The notes: generated by a model not told the origin, from the letters alone. A DNA stretch of 41,007 bases from Nitrospira sp. UBA2083 (GCA_002331625.1 DCZN01000127.1:32566-73572); one strand, 5' to 3'; positions 8,538-17,532 are shown, counted from the stretch's first letter. Numbers and translations are program-made.

Positions 8538-9212
8538 TTACCGGATGGTCCGATCAGAAGAAGGGCCTTTATATGTGCCTTCCCAGGATGGATCGTCGGG
8601 ATGCGTGACGCCCTCCCGCTTGAGAACTTTCCAAGGGGTCATCAGGAGAATCTTGCAGTCCAACCACAGCGAGCGGTGGTCAACATACCACAGATCAAGA
8701 AGAAATCTCTGTTGCCAGTCAGCGGTATTTCTTCCGTTCACCTGGGCCCATCCGGTCAAACCGGGCGGAACCTGATGACGACGGTGCTGTTCAGGGCTAT
8801 ACCGTGTGAGATATTCCATGAGGAGAGGCCGTGGGCCAACGAGGCTCATCTCACCTCTCAATACGTTAAAGAATTCCGGCAGTTCATCCAGGCTGGTGCT
8901 GCGCATCAGCTTGCCAAACCACGTGAGCCGATCCCCATCGGGCAAGAGCTGCCCATCTGGACCGCAAGCATTCGTCATCGTACGGAATTTATACAAGACA
9001 AAGGGTTGTCCGTGAAGCCCAGGACGCTCCTGTAGAAAAAAAAGTGGCCAACCATTGATGACCCATGTCGCTAGAGCCGTGAGTCCGATGAGAGGGAGAA
9101 GGAATGGGAGAAGGCCGACCGTCACAATCAAATCGATGGCTCGCTTATCCGGAAAGAGTCGCGCGATCGTTGCTTTGGAGGAATGGTTGTTAGAGTTCAT
9201 AACCCGATTCAT
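8538..9212 (-). CDS. Monotopic phosphoglycosyl transferase (PglC/WcaJ C-domain type)
   Basis: 224 residues, the minimal size of the PglC-type sugar transferases that move a sugar-1-phosphate from its UDP carrier to undecaprenyl phosphate and so start the repeat unit on the inner face of the inner membrane. It has one N-terminal re-entrant hydrophobic helix (about 27-50), then LFFLQERPGLHGQPFVLYKFRTM, the RSTSLDELPEFFNVLRGEMSLVGPRPLL block with the catalytic Asp-Glu pair, and PGLTGWAQVNGRN. It lacks the extra membrane helices of full-length WcaJ. The start may be ATG 9212 or ATG 9200. Its neighbour PglD-like gene fits a diNAcBac-1-phosphate donor. Confidence 0.93.
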   Translation of the reverse strand: MNRVMNSNNHSSKATIARLFPDKRAIDLIVTVGLLPFLLPLIGLTALATWVINGWPLFFLQERPGLHGQPFVLYKFRTMTNACGPDGQLLPDGDRLTWFGKLMRSTSLDELPEFFNVLRGEMSLVGPRPLLMEYLTRYSPEQHRRHQVPPGLTGWAQVNGRNTADWQQRFLLDLWYVDHRSLWLDCKILLMTPWKVLKREGVTHPDDPSWEGTYKGPSSDRTIR

Positions 9213-9257
9213 CTTTTCATGGCATCATACACGTACGATCCTCGGGAGTCGGCTCCG

Positions 9258-10577
9258 CTACAATCCGCCATGGCTGACAGCCTCGGTATCCTTTCGACCA
9301 ACACTGTGGCTGCTGAATTGATCCGACAGGGTTTGATTGGGGCTCGTGGGAACCACCCCCTCATCTGCCAGCCAACTGACGTATTTATGGTAAATCGCGT
9401 CATGCATGGCCTTAGCAGAAAAATCGCGTAGTACCCATGCACGGGCAGCCGCCCCATGCCGCAGACGCAGGGCGGGATCACCCGCATAACGCCCTAGCCC
9501 AACAGCAAGAGCTGTCGGATCATAAGCCGATACGAGAGTTCCCGTTACACCGTCCAGGACCGCATCCAGACAGCCCGTCACCCGGGTGGCGACGATCGGC
9601 AATGCCATCGCTGCCGCTTCCAACAATACTATGGGAAATCCTTCGCGGTGAGTAGGGAGGACCAGAACATCCATCGCTTGGTAGAGCGGAGGCGTATTCC
9701 AATTTTCTCCCGCGAACTTCACACGCGGATCCTCGCGCAGCTCTTCAAGCAAACCTGGTGGGGGTGGATCACCTGGTTCCTCCGGCCCAATAAGAAGGAG
9801 ATACAGATCTGGATGTTCGTTCCTCAATATCCTCCAGGCATCGCTCAGTTCGATGAGTCCTTTTGCGCGCGCCAAGCGACCCACAAATCCGATTACGGTT
9901 GCATCGGGCGGAATTCCATATCGGCAACGTGTCTCATTTCGTTCAGAGGTATTCAATCGTTCGGGATTGAACGTGGACCCCGCATCGATGCCGTTACAGC
10001 TCCCGTGCAAGAGAACGTGAATTTTCCCCGGAGGCGAAAGCTGAAGCGCGACAGCCAGAGATTGTACCGAACGGCTCACGCAGAGGACCTGCGAGGCAAC
10101 TCGACAGGACACCATTTCGGTAGCCATGAGCAGCCGCCGTGTGAGTCCGGTTGCAGTAATAAATGGAAGGCCATGCATATGGTAGATCCTCACGGGCACA
10201 CCTGCTAATCGCGCCGCGATCATTCCGAGTAACCCACCTTTCGGCGTGTGCGCGTGAACAATATGCGGGTGAAGTCTACGGAAGAGGCTCCACAGTTGAA
10301 AGAGCGCCACGAGGTCGCGGAGCGGTGTGATCCGTCGAGCCATAGACACCGGATAAACAGTGACTGATTCTTCTGTGGCGAACTGTGTCAAGGCCGCCCC
10401 TGGAGATGAAACGGCATGGCTTTCGAACCCCTTCATCCTCATGTAGGCAGCCTGCCCAGCTACAAAACGAAGAGACAGCGGGACTGTCGTGACATGCACC
10501 AACGTGACCGGTTTCGTGTTCATATGGTTTGGCTGTGTCTTTGGAAGGCTGATGAGCCTCTCCTTGCCCTGAATCAT
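9258..10577 (-). CDS. GT4 glycosyltransferase, PglA/WcaL-like
   Basis: 439-residue retaining glycosyltransferase of family 4 with two Rossmann domains. The donor-side signature is GFVGRLARAKGL, and the C-terminal E-x7-E motif lies in THREGFPIVLLEAAAMALPIVAT. The acceptor domain begins VTLVHVTTVPLSLRF and contains VHAHTPKGGLLGMIAARLAGVPVRI-like sequence, which resembles PglA and EPS GT4 enzymes that act directly after the priming sugar. It precedes the phosphoglycosyl transferase by 45 bases, in line with adding the second sugar. ATG 10577 has a weak AGGG site and lies 16 bases after the upstream stop; ATG 10523 (421 residues) is an alternative closer to the domain edge. Confidence 0.9.
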   Translation of the reverse strand: MIQGKERLISLPKTQPNHMNTKPVTLVHVTTVPLSLRFVAGQAAYMRMKGFESHAVSSPGAALTQFATEESVTVYPVSMARRITPLRDLVALFQLWSLFRRLHPHIVHAHTPKGGLLGMIAARLAGVPVRIYHMHGLPFITATGLTRRLLMATEMVSCRVASQVLCVSRSVQSLAVALQLSPPGKIHVLLHGSCNGIDAGSTFNPERLNTSERNETRCRYGIPPDATVIGFVGRLARAKGLIELSDAWRILRNEHPDLYLLLIGPEEPGDPPPPGLLEELREDPRVKFAGENWNTPPLYQAMDVLVLPTHREGFPIVLLEAAAMALPIVATRVTGCLDAVLDGVTGTLVSAYDPTALAVGLGRYAGDPALRLRHGAAARAWVLRDFSAKAMHDAIYHKYVSWLADEGVVPTSPNQTLSDQFSSHSVGRKDTEAVSHGGL

Positions 10578-10593
10578 TGCCTGGCCCTACTTC

Positions 10594-11430
10594 TTATGGC
10601 GACCTCTCGGATAGTCTAGTCTCAGAAGATAGCCATTTACGCGCAACAACGGACGATATAGGGGTGGTCTGTCTATACGCCCAGACGGCAACCAGGAGGA
10701 AGATAAAGGCTCGCAGGCTTTCTTTAGTTTCATCGAGCGTATCGCCCACGATTTGATTCTCGCCCACAATCGTGTAGACCGCCTGCGTGATGAGGATATG
10801 GGCAGGGACGAGGCCGGCGATCCACCAGGGCACAATTGGGAGCCCGATACGCACCGCCCAGGTGCGGAGGATTCCGGAGTAGGCCGCGAGTATCGGTACA
10901 AGCGTGCAGAGTGCAAGCTGGAAGATGGCTAAGAGGCGATCCATGACGATCAAGCGTGCCCAGATCGATTTCTCAGCACCTTCCGCGGTCTGCGCATGAA
11001 ACCAAGCGAGATTGTGCAGGTTCCACTCACCTTGTCGATTGATGCTCTCAAGCCAAGCCGGGACGGAATAGTCAAATAGCCGCTGTCCCCAACTAATTTC
11101 CTCGCCAAAACAGATGAAACAAAGCGCTCCGAGGCCGAGCAGCGCCAGTGGGCTTTCCCAACGGTTGGCTCCGAATTGTCTGTGGGAACCCGACAACCGG
11201 TAGGCGGTCACGCAAAAGATTGCACTGGCGAGGAGGAAACAAAGTGCCCCGGCATTCTCGACGAGGCCGTCCTCCTGGCCCAGCCAGGCGACGGTATTGT
11301 CTGAGTAGAATGGGAGGCTGAATTCAGCAAATAATACAAGGTAGGTTAAAACTATGAGTGTGCGAGGAATAGGGATATCCTGATGGTCCAGCCTTCCGAT
11401 GTCGGTCTTTCCTTGTCTGTCGTACTTCAT
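10594..11430 (-). CDS. Integral membrane protein with conserved GEEISWGQ / NLHN motifs
   Basis: 278 residues with about seven predicted membrane helices. Two motifs sit in loops facing the membrane edge: FGEEISWGQRLFDY (about 110-123) and RQGEWNLHNLAWFH. Acidic, Trp, Gln and His residues grouped this way suggest an active or metal site in the membrane, but I do not recognise an enzyme family with a known reaction. ATG 11430 has an AGGTGA site 7 bases upstream; a GTG at 11457 in frame is less likely. It lies between a methyltransferase and a GT4 gene in the EPS locus, so a role in polymer modification or transfer is possible. Confidence 0.75.
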   Translation of the reverse strand: MKYDRQGKTDIGRLDHQDIPIPRTLIVLTYLVLFAEFSLPFYSDNTVAWLGQEDGLVENAGALCFLLASAIFCVTAYRLSGSHRQFGANRWESPLALLGLGALCFICFGEEISWGQRLFDYSVPAWLESINRQGEWNLHNLAWFHAQTAEGAEKSIWARLIVMDRLLAIFQLALCTLVPILAAYSGILRTWAVRIGLPIVPWWIAGLVPAHILITQAVYTIVGENQIVGDTLDETKESLRAFIFLLVAVWAYRQTTPISSVVARKWLSSETRLSERSP

Positions 11431-11503
11431 GATGAAGTCACCTGGGATAAGTTTCACCCCATCGCATATTTACGAGGGGCCGATCCAAGACATTCCCTTG
11501 AAT

Positions 11504-12541
11504 TTACAGACGTGTCGCAACGAGAAACACGCCGGAGACAGCAAGATCTCGACTCTCCACTGCAACGAACTCCCGCGCGAAATGCTGCCGACAGTTCTCT
11601 ACCACGCGTTCAGCGTGATCCCACATTTCGGCCGAGATCTCCACGGGGCGCAGATGCGGAATCAGATCGCCGATGCCGACCAGTCGCGTGATGAAGACGT
11701 CGTAGTCGATCAGGCGTTGTGCTTTCAGCTGCTCCAATACGTCGCGATAGCGATGGAATAGCACCCGGTTCGGTCTCCCCGAATTGTGCGTCATGCACCG
11801 ATAAACCACGTGGGGAAATCCAAGAAAGGTCAGTTCATGTTTCTGCGGTGTAAACATGTTGAGATCCCGCAAATCGATCTTATGGATCATCTGGCCGCCC
11901 GGCTTAAGGCAAGCTATCATTGCTTCCATCGCGCCCAAGGGATCAAAGAGATGTTGCATCACCGCCCGGGAGACGATGAGATCGTAGACGGGCTCCGCAC
12001 TTCGAGAACATTCACGGAAATACGCCTCCGCAGAGTGACCGACCTTCTGGGTGATTCCCTCGAGGTCCTGATCGTTCCAGCGACACCCACGCCTAAAACG
12101 ACTTAGGTTGTACTTCTCTGACAAGGCTTCGTAGATGCGGTGGTGCTTGGCCGGATCGCGCCTACTCTCATAGCGATCGATTAAATCAACGCGGTCGCAC
12201 CCCTCGCCTCGCATCAACAGGGCAACCCCTGAATTATCGCCTGGCCCGACCTCTGCGACGACCCCTCGGAAATTTGCCAACCTACCATACCGTTTATAAT
12301 CTGACATCACCCCTTCGATATACCGCATCGACTCATCGAGGGTTAGCCTCTCGTGCGTCGTACCGGAATCCGTGTCGATACGCCCGATCCATAATCTGAT
12401 TCCCCACCAGAGGTCATCAACTACCAACTGCACCGCTCTGATCCAAGGCCAACGAGCCAGCAGCCCCCTCAGCCTCGCATGAACACTTGGCAGGACCATT
12501 CTTAACAAATTAGTCGGCGACAGCACACTCGTTGTATGCAT
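11504..12541 (-). CDS. Class I SAM-dependent methyltransferase
   Basis: 345 residues. SAM-binding motif I is VVAEVGPGDNSGVALLM (about 93-109), followed by an acidic segment CDRVDLIDRYE (motif II) and YDLIVSRAVMQHLFDP with LKPGGQMIHKIDLRD (post I and motif III), the usual order of class I enzymes. The last 90 residues probably form a substrate lid. Likely methylates a sugar or its substituent in the EPS pathway; the acceptor cannot be read from the sequence. Start ATG 12541 has no strong ribosome site. 110 bases separate it from the SGNH gene. Confidence 0.85.
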   Translation of the reverse strand: MHTTSVLSPTNLLRMVLPSVHARLRGLLARWPWIRAVQLVVDDLWWGIRLWIGRIDTDSGTTHERLTLDESMRYIEGVMSDYKRYGRLANFRGVVAEVGPGDNSGVALLMRGEGCDRVDLIDRYESRRDPAKHHRIYEALSEKYNLSRFRRGCRWNDQDLEGITQKVGHSAEAYFRECSRSAEPVYDLIVSRAVMQHLFDPLGAMEAMIACLKPGGQMIHKIDLRDLNMFTPQKHELTFLGFPHVVYRCMTHNSGRPNRVLFHRYRDVLEQLKAQRLIDYDVFITRLVGIGDLIPHLRPVEISAEMWDHAERVVENCRQHFAREFVAVESRDLAVSGVFLVATRL

Positions 12542-12651
12542 CGTTCAACCGTCGGTTGTCACTTTGACGACAGCGCCGCACGCCATGAAATAAAACGGCA
12601 TTGCGTCTTTACTATGCGAAGGAGGCTGGATAGCTCCCAGGCTTGACTGCC

Positions 12652-13854
12652 CTATGGTCTACCAATCGCCTCGTCGTTCGCCTGCCAATACGGATGATTG
12701 GCAGAGAGTAGCGGAGACTGGTTCATAATCCTCCGACTGTCGGCAGAATGTGTGTGGACTATCTTGGCCAGATTGGAAGCGGAGACCGCATCGGCAGCAA
12801 CCTGATGTCCCAGACCGTTCCAATGCCCGTCTATGGGAAACTCGAAGCGTGCACCATCCTCGTGGTGTCTGGCAATGAACGCAGGCTGTAGGTCAATCAC
12901 TTCATAGCCCCGCAAGATTGCAGTCTCGATAAAGTACTGCCGCATGAGATCGAAGTAGCTTCCTCGTGCGTTTGCCAGACTCTCAGGAGAATATAGCTCT
13001 GGCCTCATGCCGTCGACTAAGAACTGAATCCGGGCAGGCTCCAATCCAATGCGGCGGGAAAGCTCGAAAAAAAAGGCATCAATCACCATCCTCGAATCAT
13101 GGACGCGTTCTTCGGCTGCTTCGCTTGAGGTATTTCCCACATACACGACCTCGGATCGTGCGAACCACTGAGGGAATCGTGTCAGCTTTCCGATGCCGAC
13201 AGTCGACCAGAGATAACGGATGGTCGTGGAGTGTTTAAGGATTTGCTCGAGAACTGTGGGCTGGTAATCGGTTCGTATGAGTTTGAGTGATTGATCCTGG
13301 CTGTCTTTTTCGAATAGGTGCAGTCCGGCTCTCACTTTCACCAAGCTTTCGTCAAAATCGTTACCAATAATGACAAATACCAGCCCTTGGGGATGGAACT
13401 CTTGCCACACGTACTCACCCATGGCCACATACTGGGCCAACTGAGCACCTGAGATCCCGAAACTGTAAACCTTACCCTTCCCCTTATAGTGCTCCGCGAG
13501 ACGTCCCTGAAGGGTCTGCTCGTACGGCACCATTAGGGCTTCGACATAGCTATCGCCGATGACGGCCAGGAGAAGATCCTCGGGGTTGGATTGATAGGTC
13601 TGATTGTTGACGAATCCGTAATTATTGAAGTGTCCATAATTCAGAATCCCAAAGTTCCAACCTTTTGCATAGACAAAGTTCTGGTTAGAGGGGAAACGGA
13701 GAATCGGATTGTGCTGGTTGACCGGTAGCTTCTCCAGGCTGCTACAGACCGGCAGAGATCTCAGGGCAATTTCGACGATCAGCAGCGAGAAGAGGAGACT
13801 CCCCGCGATAGTAAGAAACCCCAGAACCGCTGGTACGCGTCGACCCTTCTTCAT
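12652..13854 (-). CDS. Membrane-anchored SGNH/GDSL-type hydrolase or acyl-esterase
   Basis: 400 residues. One N-terminal signal anchor (about 8-30) and an SGNH domain: block I IGDSYVEAL (nucleophile Ser102), block III VIIGNDFDE, and block V DGHWNGLGHQ with the catalytic Asp/His. The orientation predicts a periplasmic active site. In EPS loci, such proteins add or remove O-acetyl groups on the polymer (AlgX/AlgJ and related). The frame extends to an earlier ATG at 13959, but that overlaps the asparagine synthase by nearly 100 bases and precedes the signal anchor by 35 polar residues; 13854 leaves a 7-base gap and is preferred. Confidence 0.85.
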   Translation of the reverse strand: MKKGRRVPAVLGFLTIAGSLLFSLLIVEIALRSLPVCSSLEKLPVNQHNPILRFPSNQNFVYAKGWNFGILNYGHFNNYGFVNNQTYQSNPEDLLLAVIGDSYVEALMVPYEQTLQGRLAEHYKGKGKVYSFGISGAQLAQYVAMGEYVWQEFHPQGLVFVIIGNDFDESLVKVRAGLHLFEKDSQDQSLKLIRTDYQPTVLEQILKHSTTIRYLWSTVGIGKLTRFPQWFARSEVVYVGNTSSEAAEERVHDSRMVIDAFFFELSRRIGLEPARIQFLVDGMRPELYSPESLANARGSYFDLMRQYFIETAILRGYEVIDLQPAFIARHHEDGARFEFPIDGHWNGLGHQVAADAVSASNLAKIVHTHSADSRRIMNQSPLLSANHPYWQANDEAIGRP

Positions 13855-13861
13855 GCGGCAA

Positions 13862-15871
13862 TCATACGTGGATGTTGTTTGATGGACTGCAGGTGATCTT
13901 CTCTGGCGATCGCACGAGTTGCTGCTGATTGTCAAACCAGGCCTGGAACATGAGTGCATCCCACAAATGGGTGTGCCAATCTACCTTCCCAGTGAGATGC
14001 TCATCCCATTTCTCGCGGATGAGATCCGGGTTGAGGAATCCTTGGTCTTTCAACCGCTTCCGATCCAGCAGTGCCTCGCCCCATTCTTTCAGAGAACCAC
14101 GTAGCCATGCGCTAATGGGCACAGCGAACCCCATCTTAGGCCGCTCGGTCAGCATAGGCGGAACGTACCGGGAGAGTACTTGCCGGAGGATCCACTTTCC
14201 TCGACCATCACGTATTCTCATTGAGACGGGGAGCCGCCAGGCAAACTCAGCCACGCGATGGTCCAGAAACGGCACGCGCGCTTCGAGACTTACACCCATA
14301 CTGGCACGATCCACTTTCGCGAGGATATTGTCCGGTAGATACGTCATCAAGTCGGTGTACATCATCCGCTGAAGTGCGCCTGAAAGACTCCCCCACTGGA
14401 CCCGATCAGTAAATGGTGTCGGAGGCTCCGACGACCCAATGACCAACGAGGCGGGAGCATCGCAATGCCCGACAAGTCCTCGATACATCGTTTCCGTATA
14501 GTCCGCAGGTAAGAGTTCCGCCAGCTTTTTGAGCCTGAGGCGTAGGTAGGGCGGCTGGAGGCCCTTCGGACAGATCGGCTCGACCGGCCGAAACAGGAGC
14601 TCCCAGGGTGCCGATGACAGCACGGTCAGTCCTTTCCCTGACATCACCCTCAGAAATCGAGGTAACCTACCGATCAGCTTCCAAATGCGTACCCCATGGA
14701 GATAGGTGTCATAGCCAGCAAATAGTTCATCCCCAGCATCCCCTGACAAGCATACGGTCACGTCCCGGCGCGCCAGCTGAGAGACCAAAAACGTCGGTAT
14801 TTGTGAAGAATCAGAAAACGGTTCGTCGTAGAGCGTTGGAAGACGAGGGATGACCGCCATCGCTTCTTCCGACGTTACATAGAACTCGGTGTGACTTGTC
14901 CCGAGATGCTTCGCCACTGCTTTTGCATAGTCGGCTTCGTTATAGGCCGCTTCGTGAAACCCGATGCTGAAGGTTTGGATGGGCTGCGCGCTTTGGGCCT
15001 GCATGAGTGCAACGATGGTCGAAGAATCCACACCGCCGGACAGAAACGCGCCCAACGGTACGTCCGCTTCCATCCGAAGTTTGACCGCATCGCTCAACAA
15101 GTGATCCAGGTGCGCAATGGCCTCCGTCTCCGTACCTGTGAAAGGATTCGCGCTTCCCTGTTCGGCGACAGTTCGAACCGACCAATACGGTATCGAAGTT
15201 GAAGGGGAACTGGATTCCGGATCTACTGTCACAATCGTTCCAGGCAAGACCTTCGAGATACTGCGATAGATCGAATAGGGAGCAGGAATGTAGCCGTGGC
15301 GGAAGTAGAGTGCCAACACATCCCGATCGATATTTGCTTCGAAGTCCGGATGCGCCAGCATTGCCTTGAGCTCCGAAGCAAACAGGAATGTCTTCCCCAT
15401 CCACCCATAGTACAACGGCTTCTCGCCAAATCGGTCGCGAGCCAGGTGGAGCCGGTGCTCGCCACGGTCCCACACGGCAAATGCAAACATGCCATTGAAC
15501 CGCTCGACGGCCTGATGAACACCCCATTGTGAAAAAGAAGCGAGCATGACCTCGGTATCCGAATGGCCACGAAAGGTATGACCGAGGCCTTCCAATTGGC
15601 TGCGGAGGACCCTGAAATTGTAGATCTCGCCATTGAAACTGAGCGTATAGCGGCCGGAGTCAGAGTGCATCGGCTGGTGGCCGAACGGAGACAGATCCAA
15701 GATAGACAAGCGGCAATGAGCCAAGGCGATGCCGGCAGCTGGATCGGTCCATACTCCCGAATCGTTCGGTCCTCGATGGTGCAGTGTGGCAGCCATGGCC
15801 ACGGCTGTCGCTTCCAACTCCTCTCTCCTACTCCGAGGCACAGTCTCAAAATAACCCGCGATGCCGCACAT
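13862..15871 (-). CDS. asnB: Glutamine-hydrolysing asparagine synthase / amidotransferase (AsnB family)
   Basis: 669 residues. The N-terminal class II glutaminase starts MCGIAGYF, with nucleophile Cys2 after Met removal; RLSILDL, FNGEIYN and the SDTE segment complete the glutamine site. The C-terminal synthetase domain has the ATP-pyrophosphatase loop SGGVDSS (278-284) and CLSGDAGDELFAGY. AsnB-type amidotransferases recur in EPS loci and probably amidate a uronic acid or aminoacyl group rather than serving general asparagine synthesis; that is inference. Cys2 fixes the start at ATG 15871. It is followed after 7 bases by the SGNH gene. Confidence 0.93.
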   Translation of the reverse strand: MCGIAGYFETVPRSRREELEATAVAMAATLHHRGPNDSGVWTDPAAGIALAHCRLSILDLSPFGHQPMHSDSGRYTLSFNGEIYNFRVLRSQLEGLGHTFRGHSDTEVMLASFSQWGVHQAVERFNGMFAFAVWDRGEHRLHLARDRFGEKPLYYGWMGKTFLFASELKAMLAHPDFEANIDRDVLALYFRHGYIPAPYSIYRSISKVLPGTIVTVDPESSSPSTSIPYWSVRTVAEQGSANPFTGTETEAIAHLDHLLSDAVKLRMEADVPLGAFLSGGVDSSTIVALMQAQSAQPIQTFSIGFHEAAYNEADYAKAVAKHLGTSHTEFYVTSEEAMAVIPRLPTLYDEPFSDSSQIPTFLVSQLARRDVTVCLSGDAGDELFAGYDTYLHGVRIWKLIGRLPRFLRVMSGKGLTVLSSAPWELLFRPVEPICPKGLQPPYLRLRLKKLAELLPADYTETMYRGLVGHCDAPASLVIGSSEPPTPFTDRVQWGSLSGALQRMMYTDLMTYLPDNILAKVDRASMGVSLEARVPFLDHRVAEFAWRLPVSMRIRDGRGKWILRQVLSRYVPPMLTERPKMGFAVPISAWLRGSLKEWGEALLDRKRLKDQGFLNPDLIREKWDEHLTGKVDWHTHLWDALMFQAWFDNQQQLVRSPEKITCSPSNNIHV

Positions 15872-15938
15872 GACGACGCATTACTCCATTTATTAAAAAG
15901 ACAGTTCGTGAATCATGTCCACGTGACTGACGACCACC

Positions 15939-17090
15939 TTAAGCAACACTTGAGATCGCAAGTTCGTCAAACATTGTTTGGTAGCGATCAACAATATTGG
16001 GCAGATCAAAATGGTCCTTAATTCGTTGTCTCGCCTGCAACCCGGTTTGGAGCAGCTGTTCTTGACTAAGGTCGAGCATACGTTCCCAAGCTTCTGCTAA
16101 TGCCGCCGCATCTCGCGGTGGAACCACAATGCCGGTCGGCCCTACTATGTGGGCTGAATCACCGACATCCGTCACGACACAGGGCACCCCACAACTCATC
16201 GCTTCACTGACCACATTGGCAAAACTTTCACCGAAGCAGGATGATGACGTAGCCAAATCAAACGACGCCATCAGTTGCGGAATGTCCTCCCTTCGGCCAA
16301 GCAGGTGACAATTCGCCCGAATACCGGCATCGTCGATCCACGCGGAAAGTTCCGCATTGTCCCACGTAACTCCCTCACCACAGAGCACAAAATGGACGGA
16401 TGGTCGTTTGGAGACAAGGAGTTTGGCTGCCTGAACAAAATTCTGATGGTCTTTTTGTGGATGAAAGCGCCCCACCAGGCCAATCACCGGGGCCTCGGTG
16501 GGAATCGCAAGAGATTGTCGAATCACATGGCGTGCTGCAGGATCAGGTTTTAACGTGGCCAGATCGACCCCGTTCGGGATCACCAACATTTTGTCGGCCC
16601 TATAGCCAAAGGCCACATGGGTCTGACGAGACGCCTCAGAACAACAGACAATCCGTTTGGGGATCCACCGGGACAACCTAGCACAGAGCTTGACCGTGGG
16701 AACCGTAAACGGACCGTAACCTTGAGTATGCGGATCGCTATGTCTGATCCCCCAAGCAATCGGAATCTGCCCCGCCAACCGCGCTGCCACGCCACCAAGC
16801 AAGTCCGCATGGTACATCCAGGTTTGGATGGCATGCGGACGGTCCTGCCGAATCCAGCGCACAAGACGCCCGACGGATGCTAAATTTGGCTTGCCAGGTT
16901 GCATCCCGAGCGATCGAACTGGAATTCCCATTCCTTCAATTTTCTCACTGACAGACCCGAGTCGAATGAGCGAGATCACCGATGGCGTAAAGCGTTGCCG
17001 GTCCAAACGAGAGAGCAGCCGAAGCAACATAAGTTCAGCCCCTCCAGCGTTCAAACCAGTCGCGAGAAATAGAATGCGTTTGGGGGACAT
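15939..17090 (-). CDS. GT4 glycosyltransferase
   Basis: 383 residues from ATG 17090. The family-4 pattern is clear: N-terminal ILFLATGLNAGGAELMLLRLL (glycine loop of the acceptor domain), PNGVDLATLKPD linker, VIGLVGRFHPQKDHQNFVQA donor domain, and FGESFANVVSEAMSCGVPCVVTD-like E-x7-E segment. It probably transfers one sugar of the EPS repeat on the cytoplasmic side. An in-frame TTG at 17183 would add 31 polar residues and is rejected. It is the first minus-strand gene after the inserted plus-strand module and is similar in layout to the GT4 at 21,911-23,080 (both have CGV.CVVT.VGDSA), suggesting an old duplication. Confidence 0.92.
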   Translation of the reverse strand: MSPKRILFLATGLNAGGAELMLLRLLSRLDRQRFTPSVISLIRLGSVSEKIEGMGIPVRSLGMQPGKPNLASVGRLVRWIRQDRPHAIQTWMYHADLLGGVAARLAGQIPIAWGIRHSDPHTQGYGPFTVPTVKLCARLSRWIPKRIVCCSEASRQTHVAFGYRADKMLVIPNGVDLATLKPDPAARHVIRQSLAIPTEAPVIGLVGRFHPQKDHQNFVQAAKLLVSKRPSVHFVLCGEGVTWDNAELSAWIDDAGIRANCHLLGRREDIPQLMASFDLATSSSCFGESFANVVSEAMSCGVPCVVTDVGDSAHIVGPTGIVVPPRDAAALAEAWERMLDLSQEQLLQTGLQARQRIKDHFDLPNIVDRYQTMFDELAISSVA

Positions 17091-17532
17091 GGGTCCGTCC
17101 AACCTTTGAAGTATGTCCTTGGAGTGTGAGTCGGGAGCAGGAGCGGGACCACGACCTTGCAAATCAAGCCTATCGATACACAAACCTAGATGGCCAGAAT
17201 GATGTGAATATGAAGGCTATACCCCACACATCTCCCCATATTTACATACACGACTAGAAGAATCCGGAAGAATTCGTCTGTGAAACGAAACGGGGAAAGC
17301 TAATAGACTTCAACAAGTTATCTCCAACCGGCCGTACCCAATCTTGCTGGGTACAAAAAATGCTTTTGTTCGGACTTCATTGTCCACATGACGTCGAACG
17401 CGTCAGCGTCGGATTGTTGGAAACCGACTTTGTGATCTTACGTTGAACCACTCTCTTCAGCCCTCTCTGCGAACTAAAGCTAAGATCACCGATCCAGTCT
17501 TTGGCCTGAGGTGTTTAATGAGAGGAGCCAAT
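17091..17532. other. Divergent intergenic region
   Basis: 442 bases between a minus-strand GT4 and a plus-strand secreted-protein gene. It contains a perfect 7-bp inverted repeat (17334-17354, GTACCCA ... TGGGTAC, loop 7) followed by AAAAAA. It also contains a weak sigma-54-like GG-N10-GC at 17350-17363, and an in-frame stretch (about 17,480-17,510) that encodes a KITDPVFGL-like echo of the downstream protein. No gene is called. Confidence 0.55.
17334..17354. promoter_or_regulatory. Perfect inverted repeat, possible operator
   Basis: GTACCCA / TGGGTAC, 7-bp arms with a 7-base spacer, about 180 bases upstream of the first secreted-protein start and about 245 bases upstream of the divergent GT4 start. 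It could be a protein-binding dyad or an RNA hairpin. It has no T-tract in the plus direction, so it is not a plus-strand intrinsic terminator. Function unknown. Confidence 0.45.

Noticed and set aside
15939..17183. Longer TTG start of the GT4 gene
   Set aside because: The added 31 residues are polar and precede the canonical GT4 N-terminus.
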